Assembly (NCBI RefSeq): GCF_041381155.1 | Contig: NC_091144.1 | Coordinates: forward strand, 19,353,544-19,417,543 | DNA length: 64,000 nt | Source: Argopecten irradians | Lineage: Eukaryota; Mollusca; Bivalvia; Pectinida; Pectinidae | Direction of reading: 5' to 3' | Shown here: piece by piece, positions 12,201 to 22,262 of the stretch | Layout: each line of letters begins with the position of its first letter | How positions within the stretch are numbered: the stretch's first letter is position 1 | Program-made: the position numbers and the translations under genes | Notes under the pieces: generated by a model | The model's database searches: none | What the model saw: the letters and a program-made list of their open reading frames with translations, nothing else | What the model was told of the DNA's origin: nothing

Positions 12201-13036
12201 TAAAAGTCTGTTGAACAGGTTGGGCACAACCCTGCATATGGGTAACAGTTACCCATTTGAGTAACAGTTACCTGTTTGAGAATTCAATAAGTTACCCAAA
12301 TGAGAAATATTGTGTAAGAAAAATGCATGGAGTTGTTTTAAACTTTTTTATCAAAAAAGGTCATAATAATTTTGACATGGCACCATTACTAACATAACAC
12401 AGTACTTTATTGATTAAAATGGGACAAACTTCATTGTCTCAATTTTGGTAAAAGTCACAAAATAAACCACCTTCATTGCTTACTATGGTGCTAAAAATGG
12501 AACACAGGTAAAACTTATTCAACCATGACATTTGCACTGAATTGCTCTGATAGCTATACACTGAAGTCAATGGAGAGCACCTAAATTGTCGTCTTACAAC
12601 AAAGTTAGACAACAGAATTTGATATTTCACCCACAGAAACATAGAGTCTTTGATCAGTTGTAAGGCATTAAAAAAATTATGACGCCCTTTTTATAATAAA
12701 TTTTAAAACAACATTATGCGTTTTCTTTTCACATAATTACTCTATTGGGTAACTTATTGATTACTGCAAACAGGTAACTGTTACTCAAATGGGTAACGGT
12801 TACCCATATGCAGGGTTGTGCCCAACCTGTTGAAAGTGAAAGTAGACTACGACCTTTTAACCTGTTTGGCATCCTTCCTACTCGTATCTTTTGTAGACAA
12901 ATGATGAAACATCAGTTTGTAATGTTCGACAAACAAAGAAGGTATACTTACATCTTTCTGCTTGACAAAGTTTTTCTTTAAGAGACTTTTTGTCATTGTT
13001 GCAATATTTCACGTGTAAATCCATGAAGGCTGCCAT
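6293..13036 (-). CDS. RPP30: Ribonuclease P/MRP protein subunit p30 (5' part of gene)
   Basis: RPP30 is a protein subunit of nuclear RNase P and RNase MRP, which process tRNA and rRNA precursors; it has a PHP/TIM-barrel-type fold. Four coding exons read leftwards: 13036-12952, 7044-6968, 6670-6614 and 6367-6293, with GT-AG junctions and phases 1, 0, 0. They give 98 residues. The first exon reads MAAFMDLHVKYCNNDKKSL, the second LGYDVVAISCFVEELQ, matching the human p30 segment LGYSVVAINHIVDF, and the fourth RQLSRISTVISD, matching KILTRLTIIVSD. The ATG at 13036 is the first in the exon and opens the conserved start. Human RPP30 is about 268 residues, so roughly two thirds of the protein is missing. 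No further exon was found in 1-6292, and the gene most likely continues off the left edge. Intron 1 (7045-12951) is 5.9 kb and packed with mobile elements. B4GALT7 lies upstream in divergent orientation. Confidence 0.88.
7365..7711. mobile_element. MITE with ~80-bp terminal inverted repeats in RPP30 intron 1
   Basis: Both ends carry long, slightly diverged inverted repeats. The left arm includes TGCGCTCAAAACCGACTCCTG and the right arm includes its inverse, CAGGAGTCGGTTTTGAGCG. They are bordered by inverted ATAGCTAT / CTATTTATAGC runs. About 347 bp with no coding sequence. A further small inverted pair (GGGATTTG / CAAATCCC) lies just to the right at about 7710-7810. Confidence 0.65.
8031..11139. 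mobile_element. TTAA-type MITE, family 2, split by a nested insertion
   Basis: TTAA at 8027-8030 and 11140-11143 flanks termini AGGGACAATTCAG and GAATTGTCCCT. The left part (8031 to about 8470) and right part (about 10981 to 11139) together match the intact 570-bp copy at 62949-63518 in opposite orientation. A 2.5-kb tandem-repeat element sits in the gap, so this MITE inserted first. The last 14 bases before the right terminus are duplicated (GAGTGAATTGTCCCT twice). TTAA targets suggest piggyBac or Kolobok mobilisation; this is inference. Confidence 0.85.
8474..10979. mobile_element. Tandem-repeat element (pearl/HINE-like) with ~15 units of 155 bp
   Basis: It starts with AAGAGATCCCAGAGGGATC. 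About fifteen units follow, with a period of 155 bp: the block CAAACTTTAACTATC recurs at about 8712, 8867, 9022, 9177 and so on. Next come an ACGG microsatellite at about 10895-10930 and a 3' hairpin GCCCACCATC / GATGGTGGGC at 10954-10979. Each unit has an inner palindrome of CAAGATGGCC and GGCCATCTTG around a 7-base spacer. The architecture matches molluscan pearl elements and non-autonomous Helentron/DINE-like elements. No transposase or helicase is present, so it depends on a partner elsewhere. It interrupts the MITE at 8031-11139. Confidence 0.8.
11144..12215. other. RPP30 intron 1, unremarkable part
   Basis: AT-rich intron DNA between the split MITE and the foldback element at 12216. Several short open frames exist on both strands. 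None has splice context consistent with RPP30 or resemblance to a known family. Confidence 0.5.
12216..12829. mobile_element. MITE with long terminal inverted repeats, 614 bp
   Basis: The left end CAGGTTGGGCACAACCCTGC is the exact inverse of the right end, and similarity continues for about 80 bases per arm through repeated GGGTAAC / GTTACCC words. TTGAA lies directly outside both ends (12211-12215 and 12830-12834), probably a target-site duplication. The interior is AT-rich and non-coding. The CAG start suggests a hAT-like system, but the expected 8-bp duplication is not seen. Confidence 0.75.
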
Positions 13037-13370
13037 AGCGGAAGTTATTGTTGAAATTCTAAACTTCAGGTAGAACGGAAACCGGAATTATTTTTTTTCC
13101 ATTAAACGTTTATATTATTTTTTGATGTTATTATTCGTTCGTTTTATTGAAGACGTCGATTCTATGATATCAATAAAGAATGCTGAACAGTACATTATGG
13201 AGCAGGATTATATTAACCGAACCAATCGCATGATAATTCCGTAAAAGCTATGTCCGGGTCATTTTATTATACTCATTTCACGCATTTCCTGTTCAGATTA
13301 TGAGCACAGTGAACGTGTCAAACAGATACACAGCAGCTGTAGCAGAAGTTATTTCACGTTGGTATCATGA

Positions 13371-15242
13371 CAGTGTTCCAGCTAGGTCGGTTTAGCAGGG
13401 CGCGGCGCCCTGCCCTTAATTTCCAGCGCCCTGCCCTTTTTCCTAACGCCCTGCCCTTTTCCCCCATCGCCCTGCCCTTTTTTCGATTTCCCCATACTGT
13501 CCCGATATCGTCGGCCCAAATTCCGGACTTAGCAAGTCTAGCTAACACAACTTCCTGCTTCCTGTTTGCTCGCGCATATCATTGATGTCTTCAACTTCCG
13601 ACTTACAATAAACAAATTTACAATGTTTTTATCTCGCCAAGAACTCAACAAATCGGCAAAGAAATGTCACGATCTTTTGTGGATGTTCAGGTATGTAGTT
13701 ATATGCAATTTTCGTCATATATTTTGATACATTTTTGCCTCGATTGCTTCAAAATCGGCGTGGCATTTTCGCGTGTCGGCTTTTCTTTGATGTGCAAAAA
13801 GTAAATAAATTCACAAAATAAGAAGCTTTATCGGTCAAGAAGCGAGATTTTGAATTGGCAATTATTATTCTAGGCCACCGATAACACTTTGGAATAGATA
13901 TATTGTGTAATTTGTCGTTTAATTATAGATTTTATGGTAGTCTGAGCCGTGAGGCATGGCTTCGTTAAGTCCAGGCACAAATCATCAAAATACACGGAGT
14001 TATTTCAGTCATCGAATTTCTCATTTAATTCTATACATTTATTTAAACTTAATTTGAACAAAAAGTATTACTATAAGCCGTATTTTTCGTTCACAAACGT
14101 TAATTCAGAGACATGCAATTTCAAATAATTAACATTGAGAATAAAATTTGAAGAATGGTCCAATTGTTTAATATTTTGGGTTTCTTTTTAATTTGTAGAG
14201 CTTCCTTCTACTCCATAGATGACAAATCTGATGCTGAGGACTAGTACTAGTACTCCTGATGTCCAGCGCTAGCTGACACATTTGAACACCTCACAACCAG
14301 CCTTATTTTATTGTGTGTCAGTGATTTAGTGATGTGTGACAAATTTCCTAGGTTATATATACACATACTTTTATCAAAGAACTCTTTTTGAAGTCAATTA
14401 CAATTGTTGTTAACTACTTAATTTGGACATGCAACTTTGTTACAATTTGTATATATTTTTTAATTTCAATTTATTAACTTCTTGATATCATGGATGAAAG
14501 TGTTTTTGTTTTAATATTGATAACTTGTAATGTCTGAGAGATGTGTAGGTATGTCTACTGAGTGCATGGTGAGATTACAGGGAGCTGTGGATACATTGTT
14601 TTCAACATTTACTAGCTATATAGTTGTTAAATAAATTGAATTTAATTGAAAGAATTTTGTTTCTTCTCTTTTCATTCTGTAAATACATTCAAGCTCATGG
14701 ATAGAACTAAATTCTGAAACAAAATGGTAAACACATGATCACTTAAAGACAAATTGTGGCAATTTATAATGCATGTACTTATTTGGTAAATGTTACTTGA
14801 TGCAAGACTGAATGGATTTTGTAAATGACAACACACATTGCAAAAACAAATATATGGAAGATGTTCTTAAAGTAAGACTTAAGGAATCAACAGAGAGTAC
14901 AGAGACAACTACAGAACTGAAACAAAGCAGATTTTGTGGCATCCTGTTAATCCAAATAAAAAATAAACAAATTATTATCAAAACAGTCAACATTTTCTTT
15001 CTATGTCTCAGACATTTTGGAGAATCCACAAAACACTCCCAAAGTCTACTTCATGCCATAAATATAGGTATTGATATTACAATCATTGACGATTATGATG
15101 CAATGATATACATATTATACAGTTGTTTCTGATATTAGCTGTATGTCATATATAAAATGCCCTAAAAGTTTTATGTCGCGGAAAAAAAATGCCCTTTTTT
15201 TGCCCAGCGCCCTGCCCTTTTCAAATCCTAGCTGGAACACTG
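13371..15242. mobile_element. 1.9-kb terminal-inverted-repeat element between RPP30 and B4GALT7
   Basis: Perfect 16-bp inverted termini, CAGTGTTCCAGCTAGG and CCTAGCTGGAACACTG. The 12-bp word CGTTGGTATCAT lies just outside both ends (13357-13368 and 15243-15254), two bases off at the left. GCCCTGCCCTTTT is repeated four times inside the left end and about twice inside the right end, in the same orientation. The interior holds an exon-like open frame (separate entry) and an AATAAA near 14631, but no recognisable transposase. It is probably a non-autonomous DNA transposon; the CAGTG start is hAT-like. Confidence 0.75.
13623..14244 (+). other. Two-exon-like 37-residue open frame inside the TIR element
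   Basis: ATG at 13623 opens a frame that reaches a good donor (CAG|GTATGT) at 13690. An acceptor after a T-rich tract (TTTGTAG) at 14198 resumes the same frame and ends with TAG at 14242. The product would be 37 residues with a motif KCHDLLWMFR and an acidic C-terminus. An AATAAA about 390 bases later could end a transcript. The family is not recognised. It may be a captured gene piece, a remnant of a transposase reading frame or chance. Confidence 0.25.
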
Positions 15243-15775
15243 CGTTGGTATCATACTTAAGCACTTTTCTTCGTCATATTTATTTAAGTAATTCACGATG
15301 TTTGTTTTATTTTGGAGACATTCTCTTACTTTTGCTTTTTAAAAGTCATATATATATATATATATATAATTATCACTTCCTATAGTTCAATGTAAAGATT
15401 TATAAATATTGTATTGATAAATACACACACAGTAGCATTAACACAAAATGATTTTTATTATAACGTGTACTGCTTACATTGAATATATAATTGTTACTGT
15501 TCAGTTTATCAGGAACGAAAAAAAAGAAATTAAAGAAAAAAAATCATATACAGTATACCCATTGTCTTTTATTGTTTTATTGATGTTTTTTTTCAAATCA
15601 GGACTTCTCCCCGACCTGTTAATTTCTTCTGAGAGGGGATTGATGAATGAAGTAAGATATATTTGACGTACTACAGCTCTTTTTAATAACTGAGTAATAT
15701 TGCTTTTTTCAGACATATCTGAATACTATGACAGTGTCCTAGCCGAATGGTTCAAGGCAGTGTATCTCTATATGG

Positions 15776-18280
15776 ATGGATTTACAAAGACTGAGGTGCC
15801 GAAGGGGACAATGCCTTGTTCTTGGACTTGTTGGATGTCTGTTATGCATAGTTGTACTTTCTCTATCATACCCTCTACAGGACATTGCTGGATGTTCCAT
15901 CCCTTCTCCGGTAGTTGACATTTCTATGTTATGTCAGGAAGCAAAGAGGAAATGCAATCTCAACCTTAAAAGTGGCGAATCTCAGCTACATCATGTAAAT
16001 CCACAGGTTAACCCGCCTGGTCACCCGCCAGGTGGTGAACATTCAGACTCAAATGATGTAGGTCAATCTTCTCATAAGATGGCACTTATAGTTCCATACC
16101 GTGATAGACTTGAGGAGTTATTGGAATTTGTACCTTACATGCATAATTATCTTAATGAAAAACACATAGCTCACCGGATCTATGTTGTTAATCAGGTGGA
16201 CAATTTTAGGTAAGTTTGCAGATTTTTTGTCTGACTTTCTAAAAAAAAAACTATTATTTTAGGAAAATATATAAAATAAATCTATTTTGTATGCCTTTTT
16301 TAAAGTATCCTTTAAATGGATTGATTTGCTGTTTTTGCAGTAATTTTCTATTGGAAGAATAAATTGAATTATAATTTAATGAAAGTTTAAGTCCTATAAA
16401 TGTATATATAAGCTTTCTATGAATGTGCTCATGCAATGATTAAAGAAACATGTAATTAATATTAAAAAAAAAAACTCAACATCTCAACATGCTTATTTCT
16501 TTTCAGGTTCAACAGGGCTTCCTTGATCAATGTTGGTTTTCTGGAGAGCCGATCAGACTGTGATTATATTGCCATGCATGATGTCGACTTGTTACCTTTA
16601 AACCCTGATTTAGATTATGGCTACCCAGAGGATGGACCATTCCATGTCGCCTCCCCAGAGTACCACCCTAAATATAACTACTCCAAGTTTGTGGGAGGAA
16701 TATTGCTGATGAACAAAGATAATTTTATTCAGGTATTATTAAATTTTTCATATGTCAATGAATATTTTTGATAAAGAGGATTGTAATGTTCTCTATTTGT
16801 ATTAAAAACATATCTTTGTTTATTGATAATATGTAGAAATGTTCACATTCTTCTTTCATGATTGGCCAGGCCATGGACATGAATAACTACGATTTATGGC
16901 CGATAAGTTCATACTTTTGAATCCCAATGGCCAAACATGGGGAAACAATATTAATATTGCTAAATGTTTACACCTGATCATATCTGTATACAACAACATT
17001 TTTCATCCATTGGTCAAATACTAAATATCAAAAAAGAAAAAAGAAAACAGAAGTTAAGCTAAATCTTTGACTCTATAATTTATCTGATTGACAGGTGAAT
17101 GGGATGTCCAACAGATACTGGGGCTGGGGCCGTGAAGATGATGAACTTTATGTGAGATTGTTAAAGGCTCGACTACAGGTGTGTATTTCTTAGATCACTT
17201 TTGTAGTGTGTTCAACTGTAAAGCTCATGGTGACAGTTAGTTTGAAAAAAATATTAAAAAGTGGTAAAATCATGATTTGCTTTGCTACTTTCACCAAGAT
17301 GATATGAATATCAATGGAAGTTAAATAACTCTTAGTATACTAAATTGATCATAAGGGTTCTCTTGAATTATAACTGCCATAATATTTGATAAAGATTGGT
17401 AGATTAATTTTTAATTTGCATTTTGGTTTATTGTTGTTTTAAGATCAAACGACCAGTTGGACTGAGGACAGGAAGAAAAGACACATTTCTACATAATCAC
17501 AGTACAATGAGGGCGAGAGATAACAAGAGATATTTTAATCAGACACGGGTAAGTTCCTGGAAATATCAAACTGAAACTATCTAGGTATACACAAGTGCCG
17601 GTAAACATGGACATTCTGTTCACTTTGATTTTGTCATGCAATTTCACCTGATGGTCATAATCAAATCTTTTAAAAGTTGAGTGACATTGCAATTTAAAAT
17701 TAGACTTGTAATTCCACTCAAATATGATGCTCTACATCAAGCTCCAATACAAGATCTAACAACTCTCTGTTTGGGTAACATCAGCATGACCGCAGCATGT
17801 TGCCAATGAAATCTTCTGTGTGGTTGATTTTTTTGGAAGTATATTCTGATTCTACTCCAGGGGTCATGCTGAGGTAAACCAGAAGCGAGAGTTGTTTGAT
17901 TTTGTATTGATCTACATAGCTTTAAACAAGTTGTTTTTCCCTCTTATCAATATACAGTGTACATGCATCGAAGTGAGTTATATTCAAAAGTTAAAAACTT
18001 TCTAGATAATATTGATATAGATTTAAGACCAATGAGATTCCTGTTCACTTAATCAGAGTTTTTCTTTCCCCAGTTAACTAGTCGTCTGGATCGTGAGACT
18101 GGTGTGAGTACGGTGAAGTACAGTGTTGACCGCCGGGTTAACCTTGCAATTGAAGGGGCACCTGTGACAATGCTTAATGTACGCTTAAAATGTGATCTAG
18201 AGAAAACCAAATGGTGTTTGAAGAAGGAGGACCATGAAAAGCTTTACAGATCAGCTGCAAGTTCAATCATGAATAACTGA
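15776..18280 (+). CDS. B4GALT7: Xylosylprotein beta-1,4-galactosyltransferase 7
   Basis: The enzyme adds the first galactose to xylose in the proteoglycan linker tetrasaccharide, using UDP-galactose and manganese in the Golgi. Five coding exons, 15776-16209, 16507-16732, 17095-17178, 17444-17548 and 18074-18280, join in frame with GT-AG borders to 351 residues; human is 327. Residues 13-32 form a single type II membrane anchor. The catalytic core shows [11 protein letters not shown] at 146-156, the metal-binding DVD at 170-172, the glycosyltransferase motif WGWGREDDE at 229-237 and HNH (265-267), the second metal-ligand motif. A Pro/Gly-rich stem lies before the core. The start is the first ATG that gives the anchor. 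Another ATG four bases upstream (15772) opens an overlapping frame, and an acceptor-like TTTTTTCAG at 15712 suggests a non-coding upstream exon. RPP30 is divergent upstream. Confidence 0.95.
17745..17922. repeat. Foldback repeat in B4GALT7 intron 4
   Basis: The left arm CTCCAATACAAGATCTAACA and the right arm TTGTATTGATCT, with GAGAGTTGTT and GGTCATGCTGA words, are inverted and diverged. A related foldback lies in an intron of peroxidase B at about 58450-58675, so this is a dispersed family. Confidence 0.5.
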
Positions 18281-18536
18281 ATTGTGTTGAAAAACAAATT
18301 ACATAATATTGTCTGTGATACTTTAGCCATTTTAACAAATTGATCAGAAACAGTGAGAATGCTGTTTAAGTCACTGCCATTGTTTCAATGGCACATGCTG
18401 TTGTAATTGTCATCCCACCATGTTGTTCCATTGTATATTATGTCATATCCTGTTCACAGATTAATGCTTCATATTTATGTCACTGTAGCACCAAGTTGTA
18501 TACTTATTCAAGCATAATTAGTATCTCTTATTTTAA

Positions 18537-19995
18537 GGGTAATTTTTTTATCCTCTTTTCTCTGAGACGAAGTCTCAAGTGACCTATTCTAATCGCCTTT
18601 TGTCCGTCGTCGTGCGTCGTCCGTCGTCCGTCGTATGTCCGTAAACAATTTACATTTTCGACTTCTTCTCCAAAACTGCTGAAGCAATTTCAATGAAATT
18701 TTGCACAAACCTTTTAAGGTATAAGGCCAATCAAAATTGTGAATTATATGGTCCCCACCCCCCAGGGGGCTGTGGGAGGGGCCAAAAGGGGTAAAATTGA
18801 GTAAAATTTCAAAAATCTTCTTCTCTACTCACAGATGTGGTAGAATCAAATACTTTTCATAAATAGAAAGGTCTTAAGGTCCTTTACAAAAATTGTGAAT
18901 TATATGACCCTGGGGTCTCTAGTTTCCCCCTGGGGAGGGGGTTAATTTTACTGTAGTTTATATTGGGAAAACACATTTTTGCGCATTATTTGGTCATTTG
19001 TAATAGGAAATGAGTCAAATGTTGTCAGAATTATCAGTATGAGAAGGCCATTTAATCCTATTAACAAATTTTCAATGACTGACCCCCAGGGGCCTTAGGG
19101 GCGGGGTCAAAATGGGTCAAATAGGCTAAAACTTCAAAAATCTTCTTCTGAAATTCTGGAAATGGTAGAATCAAATACTTTTCATAAATAGAAAGGTCTT
19201 AAGGTCCTTTACAAAAATTGTGAATTATATGACCCTGGGGTCTCACGTTTCCCCCTGGGGAGGGGGTCAAGTTTACTATAGTTTATATAGGGAAAACACA
19301 TTTATGAGCATTTTTTGCTCAATTTTCATTGGAAACGAGTCAAACTTGGTTAGAATTATTAGCCTGAGATAGCATTTTAATATCATATCCATATTGGTCC
19401 AGGCCGACCCCCTGGGGGCAGAGGGGCGGGGCCAAAAAAGGTCAAATAGGCTAAAACTTCAAAAATATTCTTTTAAAATTCTGGAAATGGTATAATCAAA
19501 TACACTTTATAGATGAAAAGGTCTTAAAGTTTGTTTATAAAAATTGTAAATTATATGACCCTGGGGTCTCCTGTTTCCCCTTGGGGAGAGGGTCAAGTTT
19601 ACTATAGTTTATATAGGAAAAACACATTAATGAGCATTTTTTTTGCTCAATTTTCATAGGAAATGAGTCAAACTTGGTTAGAATTATTAGCCTGAGATAG
19701 CATTTTAATATCATATCCACATTGGTCCTGGCCGACCTCCTGGGGGCAGAGGGGCGGGGCTAAAAAGGGGTAAAAATGATTAAAATTTCAAAAAATACCT
19801 CTAAGTTCACAGGTTTGATGGAAGCAAATACTCTTCATAGTCTAAAAAGTCAAATTTATAAATCACTGACCAACTTCAAGGCCCAGCATATGGTGTTTAT
19901 ATGTCTTTAATTTGTTTCGTTATTTGTTTCATTATAAATTCTAACTCAGGTGACCGTTAAGGCCCATGGGGTAATTTTTTTATCCTCTTTTCTCT
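18537..19995. mobile_element. Tandem-repeat element with 5' hairpin, flanked by 27-bp direct repeats
   Basis: The body (18564 to 19968) opens with the small palindrome GAGACGAAGTCTC, followed by a CGTCGTCCGTCGT microsatellite. Two to three units of about 325 bp follow, each with GGTCTTAAGG and TGACCCTGGGGTCTC, and the body ends near GTGACCGTTAAGGCCCATG. A 27-base direct repeat beginning GGGTAATTTTTTTATCC flanks it exactly (18537-18563 and 19969-19995). Layout and end motif resemble the element at 25639-26963. Rolling-circle-like origin is inference, and the long flanking repeat is unexpected for one. Confidence 0.65.
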
Positions 19996-21262
19996 AAAGT
20001 TTGTATCGCCTTTTTTAATCCTTCAGATTTGCAATATATTTCACATTGATAGAATGAAATTCAGTATTTAAATTTTTAGTCTTAGTTTCACAACCACAAG
20101 AAATCTGTGGTAGATACACAATTCTGTTTCACTTATCCAGTAATCTAGATAATACACATCCGATAACAGCATTGAAGTATTCCTGAGATTTACACATGCA
20201 TATTTTGTGTATCAAATTACCAAGAAATTGAATTGTTTCATTCATTTTATTAGGTCAAAGGACGTGTTTTTGAAGAAGAAAAACTTGTAATGATCACACA
20301 GTTGACAGTCGTAGATGTTGGTGATATTAAGAGTTATACTTGACTTTATATATCAATATTAATGTGTATTCCCATAGTCTGCACTAGATGTATTTGTGAT
20401 ACCAGAATGATTGACGTTTTGCTGAAGAAATCCTATGTATAAAATATAAACAGGAAAAAAAAGCAATTATAGAATCTCACTAGTCATTGTGATCAATTAG
20501 AGTTACTTCCCTTCTTTTCAATGTAAAGTAGTTATATCTTAGCTCAACTCAATTTGCGCTCTTCTAAGAAGAGAAGTCTTCTCAGAAGATCTTCTAGCCT
20601 ATAGGTGAAAGAGCTTCCAGAAAAAGATGACCTACAATCGAGCCAACGGAAGTTATATTCTGGAAGTAGAAGAGGGCGAATCAGTTAGGCTTAGCCAAGT
20701 ACAGAGAATGGTCACCAGTGTCTCATGACTAGTGTAAAATCAAGAAATGGAAATTATAGGAAGTGAGGGGCAAATGGGTAAGATGTCCTGACATATTACC
20801 ACAAGCCCTGTACCTCTAGATAGCGAGTTCAAATCCCATGCGGAGCAGTTGTGAGGTACTGACTGCTGGTTGATGGTTTTTCTCCAGGTGTTCACGATTT
20901 ACTCTGCCATCAAAGTCTGGCAGGTCCTTAAATTATACAGCTTTTGATAAAACGCAAACCTAATCAAACCAATTAACAGCGTTTCATTTTAGAAGAAAAC
21001 ATCTGCTTTATATGCCACTACCATGAAATTGGAAGCTTATATCCTACGTTACCACTGTTGCATTCTATCATGTCTTTATCTGTACAACTTATAACATTGT
21101 AAGTCTGGGACATTTATGTCATTCAGACATTTACAGTTTTAACATGGTTTAAAATTCACTCTCTCAAAGTGAACTTTTTAGAGCTTTGTAAACAAACATA
21201 TTTTGTGTTCATAAAATTAATGTTAATTTCATAAGTGATATGTGAAGATTTTATTTCTTTAA
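19996..21262. other. Intergenic DNA downstream of B4GALT7
   Basis: Apart from the SINE at 20757-20960, no gene, hairpin or repeat was recognised. Confidence 0.5.
20757..20960 (+). mobile_element. tRNA-derived SINE
   Basis: A tRNA-like head contains an A-box-like GGGCAAATGGGTAAGATG and a B-box GCGAGTTCAAATCCC. The body has GGTTTTTCTCCAGGTG, and the 3' domain has GGCAGGTCCTTAAATTATAC before an AAACCTAATCAAACC tail. The tail domain resembles that of the ~518-bp family in this window (GTCCTTA...GCTGTTAA...), suggesting a shared LINE partner. It is diverged from a typical active copy. Confidence 0.7.
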
Positions 21263-21618
21263 AGATGCTCCACCGCTGACCTAGCATAAAAGATATTCAT
21301 CATTTGAACAATAATTGGTATTTACTCGTGTATATATATGTCTAATTAACACAAAAAATTATATAAAATAATTTATTTTGCCTTAAGTGCATGCGCAATC
21401 AGTACTTTATTCCATATAGGATATAGTGACACGGAATTTTTTCGGGATGCAATTAATTATTTTTCATATTTTTAACTTGAAGTAAAATTAGAAGCTGAAA
21501 CTTTTCAATGGTGGTAATGGTGTAAAGTAAGTAACTTTTGTACCTGAAGAAAAATACTAAATCATCTGCTCATGTTTTTGACAGTAAAAAAATACCATTT
21601 GTCAGCGGTGGAGCATCT
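21263..21618. mobile_element. TTAA-type MITE, family 1, copy B
   Basis: Termini AGATGCTCCACCGCTGAC and GTCAGCGGTGGAGCATCT are perfect inverse copies, flanked on both sides by TTAA. The 356-bp AT-rich body matches copy C at 50610-50964 closely over its full length. Confidence 0.85.
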
Positions 21619-22175
21619 TTAATTGAAGTCAGCTATACAGTTTAAAAAATTAATCTGTGATGATGTATACTTATGCTGTTACAATATCAATGACATTTGT
21701 ACAATAAAGTCAGCATTCATAGATATTTAGCATTAATATTATTCTTTAAATTGAAGAATAAGATTGATAACTCAACTCTTCAATAAATCTAATATTTCCA
21801 ATGTTGTTATTTTGAAAGGTGTAATGATAAGATATTTTATTTCACATCTTATTATTTTCAAAGTTCATTTAAATATAACAAACATTTATGATCAGAATCT
21901 ATTATCATTTGTAAAGCCAAAAATTGTAAAACAATGTCCAAATAATGATAGAAACATTTGTATTCTGATATTGTCATGCGTAGTTGGTAAAGGTGCTAAA
22001 TTTACAAAAGTTTTTTTCATATTTTCATTAATATCATTTCACTTTTTTTAAGTTTAAAAAAAAATAAAAATAATGCATATTGCTTCCTTCATTTACAATG
22101 TTAATCTCTAACTTGACAGTGAAACATAGAATATTACCAGGAAAAAAAATATGTACAAATTGTATATTAAATACA

Positions 22176-22262
22176 TTGTAGTAGAGGATACTTCGCTAGC
22201 CAAGGGTATTTAGCCGATTCTCTGCTACTAAATACCCTTTGCTAGCGAAGTTGTAGTAGAGG
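22176..22262. repeat. Small hairpin insertion flanked by 12-bp direct repeats
   Basis: CTTCGCTAGCCAAGGGTATTTAG (arms 22191-22213 and 22228-22250) is inverted around a 14-base loop with one mismatch. TTGTAGTAGAGG flanks the hairpin on both sides. It looks like a tiny mobile hairpin with a target duplication. Confidence 0.55.

Noticed and set aside
13354-13585. Opposing open frames of 64 and 72 residues rich in Arg/Pro/Ala
   Set aside because: Both are translations of the GCCCTGCCCTTTT repeats at the end of the TIR element.
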